A stretch of 64,000 bases of DNA. Origin: a virus. The translations under genes were made by a program, and so were the position numbers. Below, in pieces: positions 39,620 to 47,689 of the stretch. Below the pieces are notes generated by a model that searched no databases, was not told the DNA's origin, and saw nothing but the letters and a program-made list of their open reading frames with translations. Numbering within the stretch: position 1 is the stretch's first letter; each line of letters begins with the position of its first letter. Where the stretch lies: positions 1 through 64,000 of the IMG/VR virus record IMGVR_UViG_3300015263_000597. The stretch is one strand, 5' to 3'.

Positions 39620-39817
39620 CCGTGAGCGGCGGTCATCAGCTGCTATCGGCTCCTGATAACGTCCCTCACGGCGTGAACGTCTGGCTCCATGTCCTTGCAG
39701 GTGGAGCACGCCGTTCACACAGTGCCTACCAGTAGCAATCCTGCGAACGTAGGCGCAGGGACAGACCAGTTTCCACGGCACCCCCCAGTTCCCCTAGCTG
39801 GTCTGTCCCTGTTTCTT
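39620..39817 (+). ncRNA. Structured small RNA of about 195 nt
   Basis: No ORF. Stems in order: CCGTGAG/CTCACGG (39620-26/39665-71) enclosing ATCAG/CTGAT (39635-39/39653-57); GTGAACG/CGTTCAC (39673-79/39712-18) enclosing GCTCCA/TGGAGC (39684-89/39702-07); GCCTAC/GTAGGC (39724-29/39749-54); then a 14-bp terminator stem. The promoter places the 5' end at the first stem. It may act on phage or host RNA, or bind a protein. No known family recognised. Confidence 0.75.
39756..39817 (+). terminator. Rho-independent terminator of the 39.6-kb ncRNA
   Basis: CAGGGACAGACCAG at 39756-39769 pairs perfectly with CTGGTCTGTCCCTG at 39798-39811, followed by TTTCTT. Confidence 0.85.
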
Positions 39818-39866
39818 GACTGACTTGCGTGAAAGGAAGTACTCGTGGGTTACAAAGGCGGCAGCA

Positions 39867-40133
39867 ATGGATGACACTGAAGGCAACTGTCCTGCTTGCG
39901 GCAAGGCCCTTGTCGATTGTATTAACTGTGGTATTGTCGACGAGTCTGTTTTGAATAAACACGTAGATACCATGTACGGAATACAGACGCAACATTCTGG
40001 ACCCACTGACAAATGGGTAGGCTATGGCTGTCAGTACAGTGAGGCTGAATTTGCACAGGCGGCGGCAGAGAGACTTAGCGCTGGCTACTATGCTGTACGT
40101 GTTGTAAAGTACGAGATATACGTAGTGGACTAA
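39867..40133 (+). CDS. Small zinc-binding protein
   Basis: ATG 39867 follows AAAGGCGG; 88 residues with CPACGKALVDCINC (8-21), a four-Cys zinc knuckle. A nine-codon frame from GTG 39845 with its own good site overlaps the start and may be a coupling leader. Confidence 0.55.
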   Translation: MDDTEGNCPACGKALVDCINCGIVDESVLNKHVDTMYGIQTQHSGPTDKWVGYGCQYSEAEFAQAAAERLSAGYYAVRVVKYEIYVVD

Positions 40134-40139
40134 TCCACC

Positions 40140-40472
40140 ATGCACCTAGGCACCACAATATCCACCCTACGCCGTCTAGCCGGTCTTAATCAAACTGAGC
40201 TAGCGAGACGATGCACGTACACCTACCCGAACGGTTATAGGTCATATTCGTTCAGTCACATCAGTCTAGTAGAAGCCGGCAAGCGGAAAGTCACTACCAA
40301 GTTTCTTACCGCACTAGAGAGTGGACTACGCTTACAACCTGGTGATGTTACCTTTGCACATGAGTATATCAGTGGCACAGTGCACGATACTAACCGTTGG
40401 GACGCTATACGCAACAAACTAACGGCACAGATAAGCGACTTGGCCGGAGTACCACGGGTTGCTAGGAGCTAG
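40140..40472 (+). CDS. XRE/Cro-type regulator
   Basis: 110 residues. TISTLRRLAGLNQTELARRC (6-25) and FSHISLVEAGKRKVTTKFLTAL (about 37-58) form an XRE-type helix-turn-helix with a Tyr-rich insert between the two helices. Located beside the divergent control region, so a likely regulator of the 39.0 and 39.6 kb promoters. Confidence 0.75.
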   Translation: MHLGTTISTLRRLAGLNQTELARRCTYTYPNGYRSYSFSHISLVEAGKRKVTTKFLTALESGLRLQPGDVTFAHEYISGTVHDTNRWDAIRNKLTAQISDLAGVPRVARS

Positions 40473-40734
40473 CACAATGACCAATAAAGACGAACTATCC
40501 GACCTTGCCTTTCTGTCCACAGACCCTGACGAGGGCATAGGCGTCTACATAGACCAATCCATTGCCGACGAGGACTTTGAGGGCGTTATACCTTGGGACA
40601 TTTCAATCGGAGACCTAACAGGCATGCCGTCCGAAATGGCTAGCCGATACGTCCCTCTCGTTGAAGACTTGTTGAAAAGGCTAAAAGACATAGCAGCTCG
40701 CGGGGAGTAAACTAACGGCACAGATAAGCGACTT
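40416..40734 (+). repeat. 26-bp direct repeat flanking the 40477 gene
   Basis: AAACTAACGGCACAGATAAG plus CGACTT occurs at 40416-40441 and again at 40709-40734. Together with a 27-of-30 match between 40501-40530 and 41137-41166 it shows that this stretch arose by tandem duplication followed by decay. Confidence 0.8.
40477..40710 (+). CDS. Acidic hypothetical protein
   Basis: ATG 40477; 77 residues, strongly acidic. Parts of its coding sequence recur as decayed copies at 40881 and 41137. A 26-bp direct repeat lies just before it (40416-40441) and just after it (40709-40734). Confidence 0.5.
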   Translation: MTNKDELSDLAFLSTDPDEGIGVYIDQSIADEDFEGVIPWDISIGDLTGMPSEMASRYVPLVEDLLKRLKDIAARGE

Positions 40735-40776
40735 TGTCTAGAGTGCCGCATACACTCGTCAGCCGGAGAGTGAAGC

Positions 40777-40827
40777 ATGACCCATACAAACCTTCCAACA
40801 CCGCCATCTGATTCACTCGGGGAGTAG
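40777..40827 (+). CDS. Possible 16-residue peptide
   Basis: ATG 40777 follows CGGAGAG; 16 residues (MTHTNLPTPPSDSLGE). It may be a remnant of a duplicated gene rather than a functional peptide. Confidence 0.25.
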   Translation: MTHTNLPTPPSDSLGE

Positions 40828-40880
40828 CTCATCGGGCACATTGACAGATACCTAATCACAGATTCAAAGGAATTGACACA

Positions 40881-41105
40881 ATGACCAACAAAGACATCTG
40901 TCCTGAACTCTGGGCCATCGTGGATAGTCGCGGCCGTATCGTCAAATCTCGCGGTGGCTCAAGTACAGCTCGCCGCCTCATGGTATATCCGTCCTCCCGT
41001 CTTGCACAACTTGCGCTCAAAAATAGCTGGACACAGCAATACTACGGAGGTCGGGAACTGTACGTAAAACTGGTTTACAGGGCAGAGGAGACAAATAACG
41101 AGTAG
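40881..41105 (+). CDS. Hypothetical protein
   Basis: 74 residues, CAAAGGAA before ATG. The first codons (MTNKD) copy those of the 40477 gene, then the sequence diverges into a basic alpha/beta protein. Unassigned. Confidence 0.5.
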   Translation: MTNKDICPELWAIVDSRGRIVKSRGGSSTARRLMVYPSSRLAQLALKNSWTQQYYGGRELYVKLVYRAEETNNE

Positions 41106-41184
41106 ATTGGGATAAAAAGACCGATACGAACTAGTTGACCTCACCTTTCTGTCCACAGACCATGACTAGGAAACCACCACGGCA

Positions 41185-41562
41185 ATGCGTACCAAATACT
41201 ACGACGCTTACTTCCGCTGGCGTCCACATCTAACCACCCGCCAGCTGCGCAGTCTCCGCAGTACCCTTCGGCACACAGTGCTAGAGATAGAACGTGTCGG
41301 CGTAGACGGGCTGGAAGGGCAGATCCGTTGGCCTGAAGACGAGGACGATGTCACCAACGTGCTAGCTGCTGTAGAGCATGTAGTCAAGAAGGGCCTCATA
41401 GGCGCCATTGTGCCGCGTGGGTACGGAGACGACGGGCACGACGATACCATGTGTGACTGCGCTATACTCACACAACGTAACGACGTGAACACGATGGCAT
41501 GTGTGACAGTGCGTGCGTATACATCAATGCCGCCGCTGGCGGTAATAGACACAGAGGACTAA
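41185..41562 (+). CDS. Hypothetical protein
   Basis: 125 residues, AAACCACC region before ATG without a strong site. Helical N-terminus with Arg-rich segment (RQLRSLRSTLRH), acidic middle. Unassigned. Overlapped on the left by decayed repeat sequence. Confidence 0.5.
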   Translation: MRTKYYDAYFRWRPHLTTRQLRSLRSTLRHTVLEIERVGVDGLEGQIRWPEDEDDVTNVLAAVEHVVKKGLIGAIVPRGYGDDGHDDTMCDCAILTQRNDVNTMACVTVRAYTSMPPLAVIDTED

Positions 41563-41565
41563 GCA

Positions 41566-41688
41566 ATGACTGACTTCTTCGGCGTTCCCATAATTGTAGT
41601 ACCAGAGCCAGTATCTTGCCAAGTTCGGTTCCCACGATCCAAAAAACGGCGTATACGGAAAAAGTGGGCGCGGAACGAAGACAACTGA
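41566..41688 (+). CDS. 40-residue basic conserved-type phage protein
   Basis: ATG 41566 to TGA 41688. MTDFFGVPIIVVPEP, then RFPRSKKRRIRKKWARNED: the RSKKRRIRKKW segment is a pattern I associate with tiny conserved proteins in many phages. Function unknown, nucleic-acid binding likely. Confidence 0.6.
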   Translation: MTDFFGVPIIVVPEPVSCQVRFPRSKKRRIRKKWARNEDN

Positions 41689-41721
41689 AGAGCTACGGCA
41701 CTCCTTGACATAGGTGACATA

Positions 41722-41826
41722 ATGCAAACACCGCACGGGCCGTACATGCGCGCTGCCACTGCGAACAGATTAGCACAGGAAATGAGGTCTCAGGGTACTT
41801 CCGGCCAAAGCATTACAAGATGGTAA
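41722..41826 (+). CDS. Possible 34-residue ORF
   Basis: ATG 41722 preceded by TAGGTGA. 34 residues. The stretch to 41917 otherwise holds no gene. May be a fragment. Confidence 0.3.
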   Translation: MQTPHGPYMRAATANRLAQEMRSQGTSGQSITRW

Positions 41827-41917
41827 GTGGTGCCTGATTCGAGACACTAGTGTCATGGGACGTCACTGGTGTTAATAGACACAGGGCAGAAATCGCAGAT
41901 GAAGAAGAGTGCGTATA

Positions 41918-43510
41918 ATGGACATACCTACCACAGCTCTAATCCCCCACGATCTAGTCACCCAAGTCTGCGCTGATCGCAATACGGCACTGACTGCATT
42001 TGACACATACTTCACTACAGTAGGCGCTGCCCGTAGCGCACTACACACCGCACTTAAACACTACGCCCGCGCCACTGGCGGTTCTGCCCGCTGGCCTGAC
42101 ACATCAGGCGAATCACAGGAGTTCTTTGACCTGATCAAGCAACCCGACCTGTCAGCTATTGAGCACACCACCCAACGCATCGTAGACACTGGCATTTGGC
42201 AATACCTCGTTTCTACTAGCGGCCTAGCTACCATGATGGACGCGACCGCAAAGGCTGAACTAGACGCACAACTGTCCTACGTACCACCTAACGCCGCGCA
42301 CTCCCGTAATCAATCCTCACTAGCTACCAGTGAGCAACTCTCACCAACTACCCTTCCGCCCATCACCGTAGAGAACATCGAAGCTACTCTAGAAGCCTTT
42401 CGCGCCCAAGCGCCTTCAATAGTAGCCCGCGGTATAGCCGAAGCATTCAGCGCCCTCGACAATCGGTTCAAAACCCACAACGGGTTCAAAGTCGGCTACT
42501 GCGGCCCGTCGTCAAAAACCGCAGGGCGTATCATACTCAACTACGCGGTGGGCGACACTACATGGTGTAGTACAGACTGGCACGATGAGTACAAACCAAC
42601 ATCAGCGTACAATCGCCTACTTGACGTAGAACGCTGTTTCCGTGCCCTCGACGGAAAGTCAGTAGCCGGCAACTGGCTAGAGGACAGTGCGGTAAAGACC
42701 GTAATGCGGGAACGAAAGGCCAATAAACCCACTGATATAATGTCTCGTCGTACACGCACATGGCCATCTACACATGACACCGAGTACTTCATTATACGTA
42801 TCTTCGCTAAAGGCACCTGTCACGTATGGTTCAAACGCGCCGACCTGGTCCGGCGTGTCAATGACATCCTTGCCAAGTACTACGGAGCTACACTAGGTTG
42901 GGGTGTGTATGGCGAGAAAAGTACAGAAGACCCGTTACGCGATGCCGAACATAGACCACTGGCGCCGCGTCTAGGCGAGTACTTCACACCGGCTACCGTT
43001 GTGGACTTTGTACGCGCACGTACTCATTACGAGCGGCTAACTAAAGAATCGCTGTGCTTAGAGCCGTCCGCAGGCAGTGGGAACTTAGCGTCTGTACTAA
43101 CAGACCTAGGGCTCAGAACCGACTGCGTGGAAATACAGCCCGCCTTAGCCCGCGTGCTGCAAAACTCCGGCATGTATAACCACGTCTACTTCGAAAACTT
43201 CCTTCATCTCCCAGTGCAGCCGAAGTACTCAGGCGTACTTATGAACCCGCCATTTAACTATGAAGGTGGTATAGACCACGCTAACCGCGCGTTACAATTC
43301 CTAGACACCAGCAGTCCATTCGAGTTCGCCGCTATCCTAGGCGCCAGTGCACGCTATAGCGCCACTAGCAAAGCTACTGCTTTCCGTGCTAAGATCGACA
43401 GGCTAGCTAGCGAATGGGACGCCATGGTAACTTGGTACGATCTGCCCCCAAGATCCTTCGTGCCTGCTGGTACCAATGTAAACACCGTACTACTAACCAT
43501 AAGGAAGTAA
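41918..43510 (+). CDS. DUF4942 plus N6-adenine DNA methyltransferase
   Basis: 530 residues from ATG 41918 (GTG 41909 is an alternative). Residues about 165-330 match the DUF4942 pattern (RCFRALDGK, then YFIIRIFAKGTCHVWFKRAD and YYGATLG). The methyltransferase follows: SAM motif I CLEPSAGSGNLA near 383 and catalytic NPPF near 444. It should methylate adenine in DNA, and probably protects phage DNA from host restriction or regulates transcription. DUF4942 proteins are typical of plasmids and phages. Confidence 0.85.
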   Translation: MDIPTTALIPHDLVTQVCADRNTALTAFDTYFTTVGAARSALHTALKHYARATGGSARWPDTSGESQEFFDLIKQPDLSAIEHTTQRIVDTGIWQYLVSTSGLATMMDATAKAELDAQLSYVPPNAAHSRNQSSLATSEQLSPTTLPPITVENIEATLEAFRAQAPSIVARGIAEAFSALDNRFKTHNGFKVGYCGPSSKTAGRIILNYAVGDTTWCSTDWHDEYKPTSAYNRLLDVERCFRALDGKSVAGNWLEDSAVKTVMRERKANKPTDIMSRRTRTWPSTHDTEYFIIRIFAKGTCHVWFKRADLVRRVNDILAKYYGATLGWGVYGEKSTEDPLRDAEHRPLAPRLGEYFTPATVVDFVRARTHYERLTKESLCLEPSAGSGNLASVLTDLGLRTDCVEIQPALARVLQNSGMYNHVYFENFLHLPVQPKYSGVLMNPPFNYEGGIDHANRALQFLDTSSPFEFAAILGASARYSATSKATAFRAKIDRLASEWDAMVTWYDLPPRSFVPAGTNVNTVLLTIRK

Positions 43511-43513
43511 CAC

Positions 43514-43723
43514 ATGTTCAAATGGACCACTGAACCGCTTAGAACCTACAGCAAGTTCAAGCGAATACTGCACATATACAATGGACGGGAGGTACACTAT
43601 CCTATATGGCGTAAGGCTTGGCTGGCTGCGACAGAAGCTGCACTACTTACAGATGAGATGCTAGATACCCGGGAGTACATAGAGTCCTGCCAAGAAGAAC
43701 TCTATGTAGCCTTTGTAGACTAG
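43514..43723 (+). CDS. Hypothetical protein
   Basis: 69 residues, 3 nt after the methyltransferase stop. Basic N-terminus, acidic C-terminus. Unassigned. Confidence 0.5.
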   Translation: MFKWTTEPLRTYSKFKRILHIYNGREVHYPIWRKAWLAATEAALLTDEMLDTREYIESCQEELYVAFVD

Positions 43724-43745
43724 GTGTAAGATAAGAGACTAAGTA

Positions 43746-43994
43746 ATGAGATACCGTCAAGCTAAAAAGATCTTCTGTACATCTGCGTTTAGTAGCTCAC
43801 TACCGTGCTGGAAGAAGTACCGTGGACGTAACACATTTGCACGCAAAATAACTCGTATACAAAGACGTGTCATGAAGCGGTTTATACGCCAAATAGAGCA
43901 GCTAGAGGAGCGATTTGCGGAAGCTACACAAGCTGTCAAAGAGCTATCCAGTACCATGAACTCCCTGTCCCGCAGCACTGTATTACACCACTAA
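43746..43994 (+). CDS. Basic coiled-coil protein
   Basis: 82 residues. Basic, Cys-containing N-terminal half (KKIFCTSAF...KKYRGR), then a coiled-coil half (FIRQIEQLEERFAEATQAVK). Unassigned. Confidence 0.5.
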   Translation: MRYRQAKKIFCTSAFSSSLPCWKKYRGRNTFARKITRIQRRVMKRFIRQIEQLEERFAEATQAVKELSSTMNSLSRSTVLHH

Positions 43995-44011
43995 CACACC
44001 GGGAACCCGCG

Positions 44012-44566
44012 ATGAAACTCTACCCCAAGGAACTTACCCTCCTACGCGTCATTGACCACGAGCACATCAGTGCTACGTCGGACAGCATCGCCTTTGCGCC
44101 GTCCTGCACTCAAGCGCACATAGACCGCGCGGATGCCGAACTGCCCACTCTATCCGGCGAACTGTTCCGTGAGGAAGTATTCGGTATCAACGCTCGAAAC
44201 AAGCTACAACACGAATGGAGTAAACTAGGCCGCAGGACGAATACTGCCCGTATAGCTCACCTACAGGAACTTATCCTACTCAACGGTGGTACATGCAACA
44301 CGTATCGAACCGTCCAGGAAGCCGAAGCGCACTTGACTGAGCGGTACCGACTTAGCATACGCTGTACCATGGGCGGTGGCGACTTCCTTAGTTATGTGGC
44401 CCGTACAGTAGAAGCGGACTGGAGTAATCTAGATCCCGACTGCCTTGACGAACTGACGTACTATAACGAAACTGACTTAATCTGCTACAAACGCGCTGTG
44501 TGTCTCCGTCTCCGTGAGCTTGCCAGACTACCGGTACTAAACGATGAAAGAGATGATCTGCCATGA
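44012..44566 (+). CDS. Hypothetical protein
   Basis: 184 residues, mostly helical, no recognised motif. Overlaps the next gene by ATGA. Confidence 0.55.
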   Translation: MKLYPKELTLLRVIDHEHISATSDSIAFAPSCTQAHIDRADAELPTLSGELFREEVFGINARNKLQHEWSKLGRRTNTARIAHLQELILLNGGTCNTYRTVQEAEAHLTERYRLSIRCTMGGGDFLSYVARTVEADWSNLDPDCLDELTYYNETDLICYKRAVCLRLRELARLPVLNDERDDLP

Positions 44567-44760
44567 GCAACACTGTCCTTTGCCATCACACAAGTGACGA
44601 AACGTGTGACTTCTGCATCCCATGGAACGAGCGTCCGGAACTCCTAGAGCGCGTAACGAATGTTAATGACAAAGTAGAAGTGCAGCCGGTATACATGACA
44701 CGAGCGGAGCTGGCCGCACTGCCGGAGTCATACCACTGTATTACACTACTAACACACTGA
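44563..44760 (+). CDS. Small Cys/His protein
   Basis: 65 residues; CHHTSDETCDFC at 7-18 is a probable zinc site. Unassigned. Confidence 0.55.
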   Translation: MSNTVLCHHTSDETCDFCIPWNERPELLERVTNVNDKVEVQPVYMTRAELAALPESYHCITLLTH

Positions 44761-44779
44761 TAGCCGTCAAATAGTTACT

Positions 44780-45424
44780 ATGTCAACTTTCATCCTAGAT
44801 CGCGCTACGATGGATAACCCTCAAGGGCGCGTACCGATACTTGAAACCATGTACCACCGTGGTCCATCTGACGGTGGTTGGGATTTCGACACGTTGCGCG
44901 CGGACTACGAGTCTTACCGTACACGCGTCACGCCATTACCCAAAAAGGTAGCGTTGGCTAGGGCGTTACGTATCAACAAGCGCCAAGTCGAAACCGCTCT
45001 TAGCTTTCACTTTAAGGGCATAGACATCAAAGGCACCCCGTTGTCGGCTAATAGGATAGAGTTTTATGACCGCATAGCGGCAGTTATAGATGATGTGGAT
45101 AATGGCGAAAAGTTACTTGAACATTGGGACGGGTTGGGGCATAAGCTAGCTAATCAGAACGCGTTTAAGTATGCAGCGCTGGTGCATCCCGATTTCATTG
45201 AACCGATGAAAAGTGAGCGCGAGCGTACTGTGGTAATGAAGGGCATAGAGCAAGGGCTGATACGTGCGCAGCAGATGTTGAGTGGGGTAGCGGATGCTAC
45301 GGCATTGGACACGGCGGTAGCGGTGACAAGGGCAGTAAATGCTGGCAATACGCCAGAGGCTAGGGAGATCCTTGTGGCATTTGTGGCAGAAACGTTCCAG
45401 GCGGCATTGGTAGATAGATCCTAG
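44780..45424 (+). CDS. Possible terminase small subunit
   Basis: 214 residues. An N-terminal HTH-like region (PLPKKVALARALRINKRQVE near 53-72) and a helical C-terminal part with LVHPDFIEPMKSERERTV fit a small terminase. The large subunit lies 2.3 kb downstream with small genes between, which is unusual, so the call is by size and order only. Confidence 0.4.
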   Translation: MSTFILDRATMDNPQGRVPILETMYHRGPSDGGWDFDTLRADYESYRTRVTPLPKKVALARALRINKRQVETALSFHFKGIDIKGTPLSANRIEFYDRIAAVIDDVDNGEKLLEHWDGLGHKLANQNAFKYAALVHPDFIEPMKSERERTVVMKGIEQGLIRAQQMLSGVADATALDTAVAVTRAVNAGNTPEAREILVAFVAETFQAALVDRS

Positions 45425-45447
45425 TGTGAACACAAGAAAGGCGAGTG

Positions 45448-45570
45448 ATGAGCAAGACGGTAGATTGTTTCATTGACAGAGATAACAGCGGGCACTGGTA
45501 CCTAGTCGAAGAGGAACACATATCAAGGAGTGGTGAACGATGTGCAAAGCTAGCAAGTACCGTTTGCTAA
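45448..45570 (+). CDS. 40-residue hypothetical protein
   Basis: ATG 45448, GAAAGGCGAG upstream. 40 residues (starts MSKTVDCFIDRDNSGHWYLV). Overlaps the start of the 45540 gene. Confidence 0.45.
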   Translation: MSKTVDCFIDRDNSGHWYLVEEEHISRSGERCAKLASTVC

Positions 45571-45719
45571 AGGAGGGTGAGACAGTCCGTCCGCTTGATG
45601 AGTTCTACGATGACGACGCGAAGAAGTGGAAACATGTGATGAATTCCGTTGGTAAGCCGGCACCTAACCCGTGTTACACGTCACATCGGCTGTTTCGACG
45701 TAGGCTTAAAGACGTTTAG
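45540..45719 (+). CDS. 59-residue conserved-type phage protein
   Basis: ATG 45540 with AAGGAG 10 nt upstream. YRLLKEGETVRPLDEFYDDD, then KKWK and a basic end (LFRRRLKDV), follows a pattern common in small phage proteins (YRLL.pGE.i.pgDEf.dDd...W). Function unknown. Confidence 0.6.
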   Translation: MCKASKYRLLKEGETVRPLDEFYDDDAKKWKHVMNSVGKPAPNPCYTSHRLFRRRLKDV

Positions 45720-45734
45720 TCACTGGAGGGATGT

Positions 45735-46049
45735 ATGAGGCAATGGCCAGTACAGTTCACCGTAGACCAAGTTGCCTTAGAGCAATTTGCCAGAGAAGTA
45801 CGGCAGGTTGTAGAAGACCGCTTGCCAGACGTGGGAGAACACGAGAAGTGCACAATACAGCCTCTAGAGCTGGGTAACTGCGAAATACATATCCGTGGTC
45901 ACAGTATACGAGTATACGACGGTGAGCACTGGAGAGAGGTAAGCAGCGTGAGTGACGCAGTAGCTATCATAGTGGGTGAGCGAGCTAGAGAACGACACAC
46001 TGGTATGAAAGCGCACATTCTCGAAACAGCAGACAAGGACGTTAGGTAA
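45735..46049 (+). CDS. Hypothetical protein
   Basis: 104 residues, TGGAGGG before ATG. Alpha/beta. Unassigned. Confidence 0.5.
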   Translation: MRQWPVQFTVDQVALEQFAREVRQVVEDRLPDVGEHEKCTIQPLELGNCEIHIRGHSIRVYDGEHWREVSSVSDAVAIIVGERARERHTGMKAHILETADKDVR

Positions 46050-46052
46050 CTG

Positions 46053-46241
46053 ATGGGCAAAGCATACCAGTTGTATATGTTCGACATGGGTAGCCAGGGC
46101 ACAGGGATGCTTATCATGCTGAATGAAAAGCCTGCGCACATCGACTCTCTACCTCTAGATGACCAGGAGGACATAAGGAAGTCTGTACACCAGTGGGAGA
46201 TAGACAGAATGAAAGGCCCCTTGACAAACGCTGCTGGCTAG
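46053..46241 (+). CDS. Hypothetical protein
   Basis: 62 residues, 3 nt after the previous stop. Its end overlaps the promoter at 46221. Unassigned. Confidence 0.5.
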   Translation: MGKAYQLYMFDMGSQGTGMLIMLNEKPAHIDSLPLDDQEDIRKSVHQWEIDRMKGPLTNAAG

Positions 46242-46249
46242 TGTAGGAT
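46221..46249 (+). promoter_or_regulatory. Sigma70-type promoter
   Basis: TTGACA at 46221-46226, 17-bp spacer, TAGGAT at 46244-46249. Followed by a 100-nt leader and then the small genes leading to the terminase and the head module, so this is probably a late-gene promoter. Confidence 0.8.
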
Positions 46250-46358
46250 GCGTATAGTACTGGTCGCATGACGTAGGCGCGAGGCAGAAAACACGCTGCG
46301 GCGCATGTTGTCAGCGACTAGGCGGGCAGAGCGATAAAGGAAGCTAAAGGAGACCAAC

Positions 46359-46583
46359 GTGCTTAAGTGGGAAGAGTACTCGCAGGTCAACACTGTCTGG
46401 GAAAACACAGCAGACGATGAGCCCGTATTCATCATCTGTGGACGTGATGAGCTCGCCGCAGTGCCTATTGTTGCCTGGATCGAAGCAGCCCGCGCAGCGG
46501 GTGTAGCGCATGAAAAGATCAAAGACGCTGAAGAGCTTCTACAGAGCTTTCGCGATTACGAACATAAGAAACTGCCTGACTAA
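46359..46583 (+). CDS. Conserved-type small phage protein
   Basis: 74 residues from GTG 46359 (AAAGGAGA upstream). PVFIICGRDELAAVPIVAWI, then helices ending KLPD, resembles a group of small phage proteins of the same length. Function unknown. Confidence 0.6.
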   Translation: MLKWEEYSQVNTVWENTADDEPVFIICGRDELAAVPIVAWIEAARAAGVAHEKIKDAEELLQSFRDYEHKKLPD

Positions 46584-46601
46584 GTAGAAAGGACTACGAC
46601 C

Positions 46602-46835
46602 ATGAACACACCAGACATCTACCGTGAAGCCGCCGCAGAGTGCATTACCGCACAGAACGAAGCGATACGTAAAGCGCGTGCTATCGCATCTACGAAACTT
46701 TTCGACGCGGACCGCCGTAGAGCATTCAAAGCAGCTAGTTCCGCTGGTGACGGGTACGGTGAGTGCGCGGCGCTGTACTGTACGTTGGCGAGTAATGCAG
46801 TAGCTAAGAGAGCTCGATTGGATGTCAGCACCTGA
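46602..46835 (+). CDS. Ala-rich helical protein
   Basis: 77 residues, GAAAGGA before ATG; helical and Ala-rich throughout. Overlaps the next gene by 14 bases. Unassigned. Confidence 0.5.
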   Translation: MNTPDIYREAAAECITAQNEAIRKARAIASTKLFDADRRRAFKAASSAGDGYGECAALYCTLASNAVAKRARLDVST

Positions 46836-47064
46836 AGATAGTTTCCGCGATCTACTAGAGATACTACGTGACGTACCTGCGTTCACGTTCTCTATTAACT
46901 GTGTGTCTGGTCTAGTAGGCTGCGATGTATGCCAGTGCTGGCGATGTACTGGCGTAGAGCCAAAAGACGAGAATCCTGGCTGGCGCAGAGCGGCGCAGTT
47001 GATAACCGAAGGACACAGAGCTGAATTGTCCAGATGGCTACAGGAGAACAAGAATGGAACCTAA
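46822..47064 (+). CDS. Small Cys-rich protein
   Basis: 80 residues; CDVCQCWRC at 34-42 is a likely zinc knuckle. Unassigned. Confidence 0.5.
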   Translation: MSAPEDSFRDLLEILRDVPAFTFSINCVSGLVGCDVCQCWRCTGVEPKDENPGWRRAAQLITEGHRAELSRWLQENKNGT

Positions 47065-47320
47065 AAAGACCCTCTACACTGTTATCGTCCCCATGTCTGG
47101 TGCAGCCGTGCTCCAGTTCGTCGGTGATTCTGACCTAACTGACAACGACGCGGTGTGTATTGCTATCCAGGGCGTAGAGGACGCGTCACTGAAAGTCATC
47201 AATGGCGGATCATTGTGCGATATTAAAGAATGGGAGTTGCACGAGGGGTCAGTAGATCGTGGTAACGTCTGCTACTTTTCTCACACCTCGCCTGACGTGT
47301 ACAGAGAGGACTATGAGTGA
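47054..47320 (+). CDS. Hypothetical protein
   Basis: 88 residues, alpha/beta, starting with a beta strand (TLYTVIVPMSGAAVLQFV). Unassigned. Confidence 0.5.
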   Translation: MEPKKTLYTVIVPMSGAAVLQFVGDSDLTDNDAVCIAIQGVEDASLKVINGGSLCDIKEWELHEGSVDRGNVCYFSHTSPDVYREDYE

Positions 47321-47322
47321 TA

Positions 47323-47445
47323 ATGAATAGCACAGTGACTCCGCTACTTAGTGACTTACGCACATCTCCACCAGACTGCGACGAGATTTGTGATGGAACC
47401 GACTTTGCTATGAGTAGGCACGAGCTATATAAAAGCACCTACTGA
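47323..47445 (+). CDS. 40-residue hypothetical protein
   Basis: ATG 47323, GAGGA about 13 nt upstream. Acidic middle with two Cys (PDCDEICDG). Fits exactly between neighbours. Confidence 0.45.
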   Translation: MNSTVTPLLSDLRTSPPDCDEICDGTDFAMSRHELYKSTY

Positions 47446-47451
47446 GTACCC

Positions 47452-47678
47452 ATGAACCACATACATATCAGGATACAGTGCGATGTCTCAGACGAAGACG
47501 CGCTAAAGACGCGATAGAGATGGTCAGTGCTGTTATAGATGACGGCCGTGTTTCCGTGTCTCGCTTTGGTCCGTCTTACTGTTCGGTGACACGGTTCGAG
47601 TCTTCTAGTGATGGCACGAGCTGCACAGTGATTGCGCATAGGACGAAGAAAAGCGACGTATTCGTAGTACGAAAGTGA
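47452..47678 (+). pseudogene. Frame-split small gene (possible -1 frameshift)
   Basis: ATG 47452 opens a frame (MNHIHIRIQCDVSDEDALK...) that stops at 47517. The overlapping frame continues as DAIEMVSAVIDDGRVSVS to 47678. A one-base backward shift at CTA-AAG joins them into a smooth 75-residue protein. Either a genuine programmed shift at A-AAG, a mutation, or a sequence error. Confidence 0.45.
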
Positions 47679-47689
47679 TACGGTAGTTT

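Noticed and set aside
39816-39866. Longer N-terminus of the 39867 gene
   Set aside because: It would begin inside the terminator tail of the ncRNA; ATG 39867 has a usable ribosome-binding site.
41705-41710. TTGACA as a promoter
   Set aside because: No -10 box is found 16-18 bp downstream.
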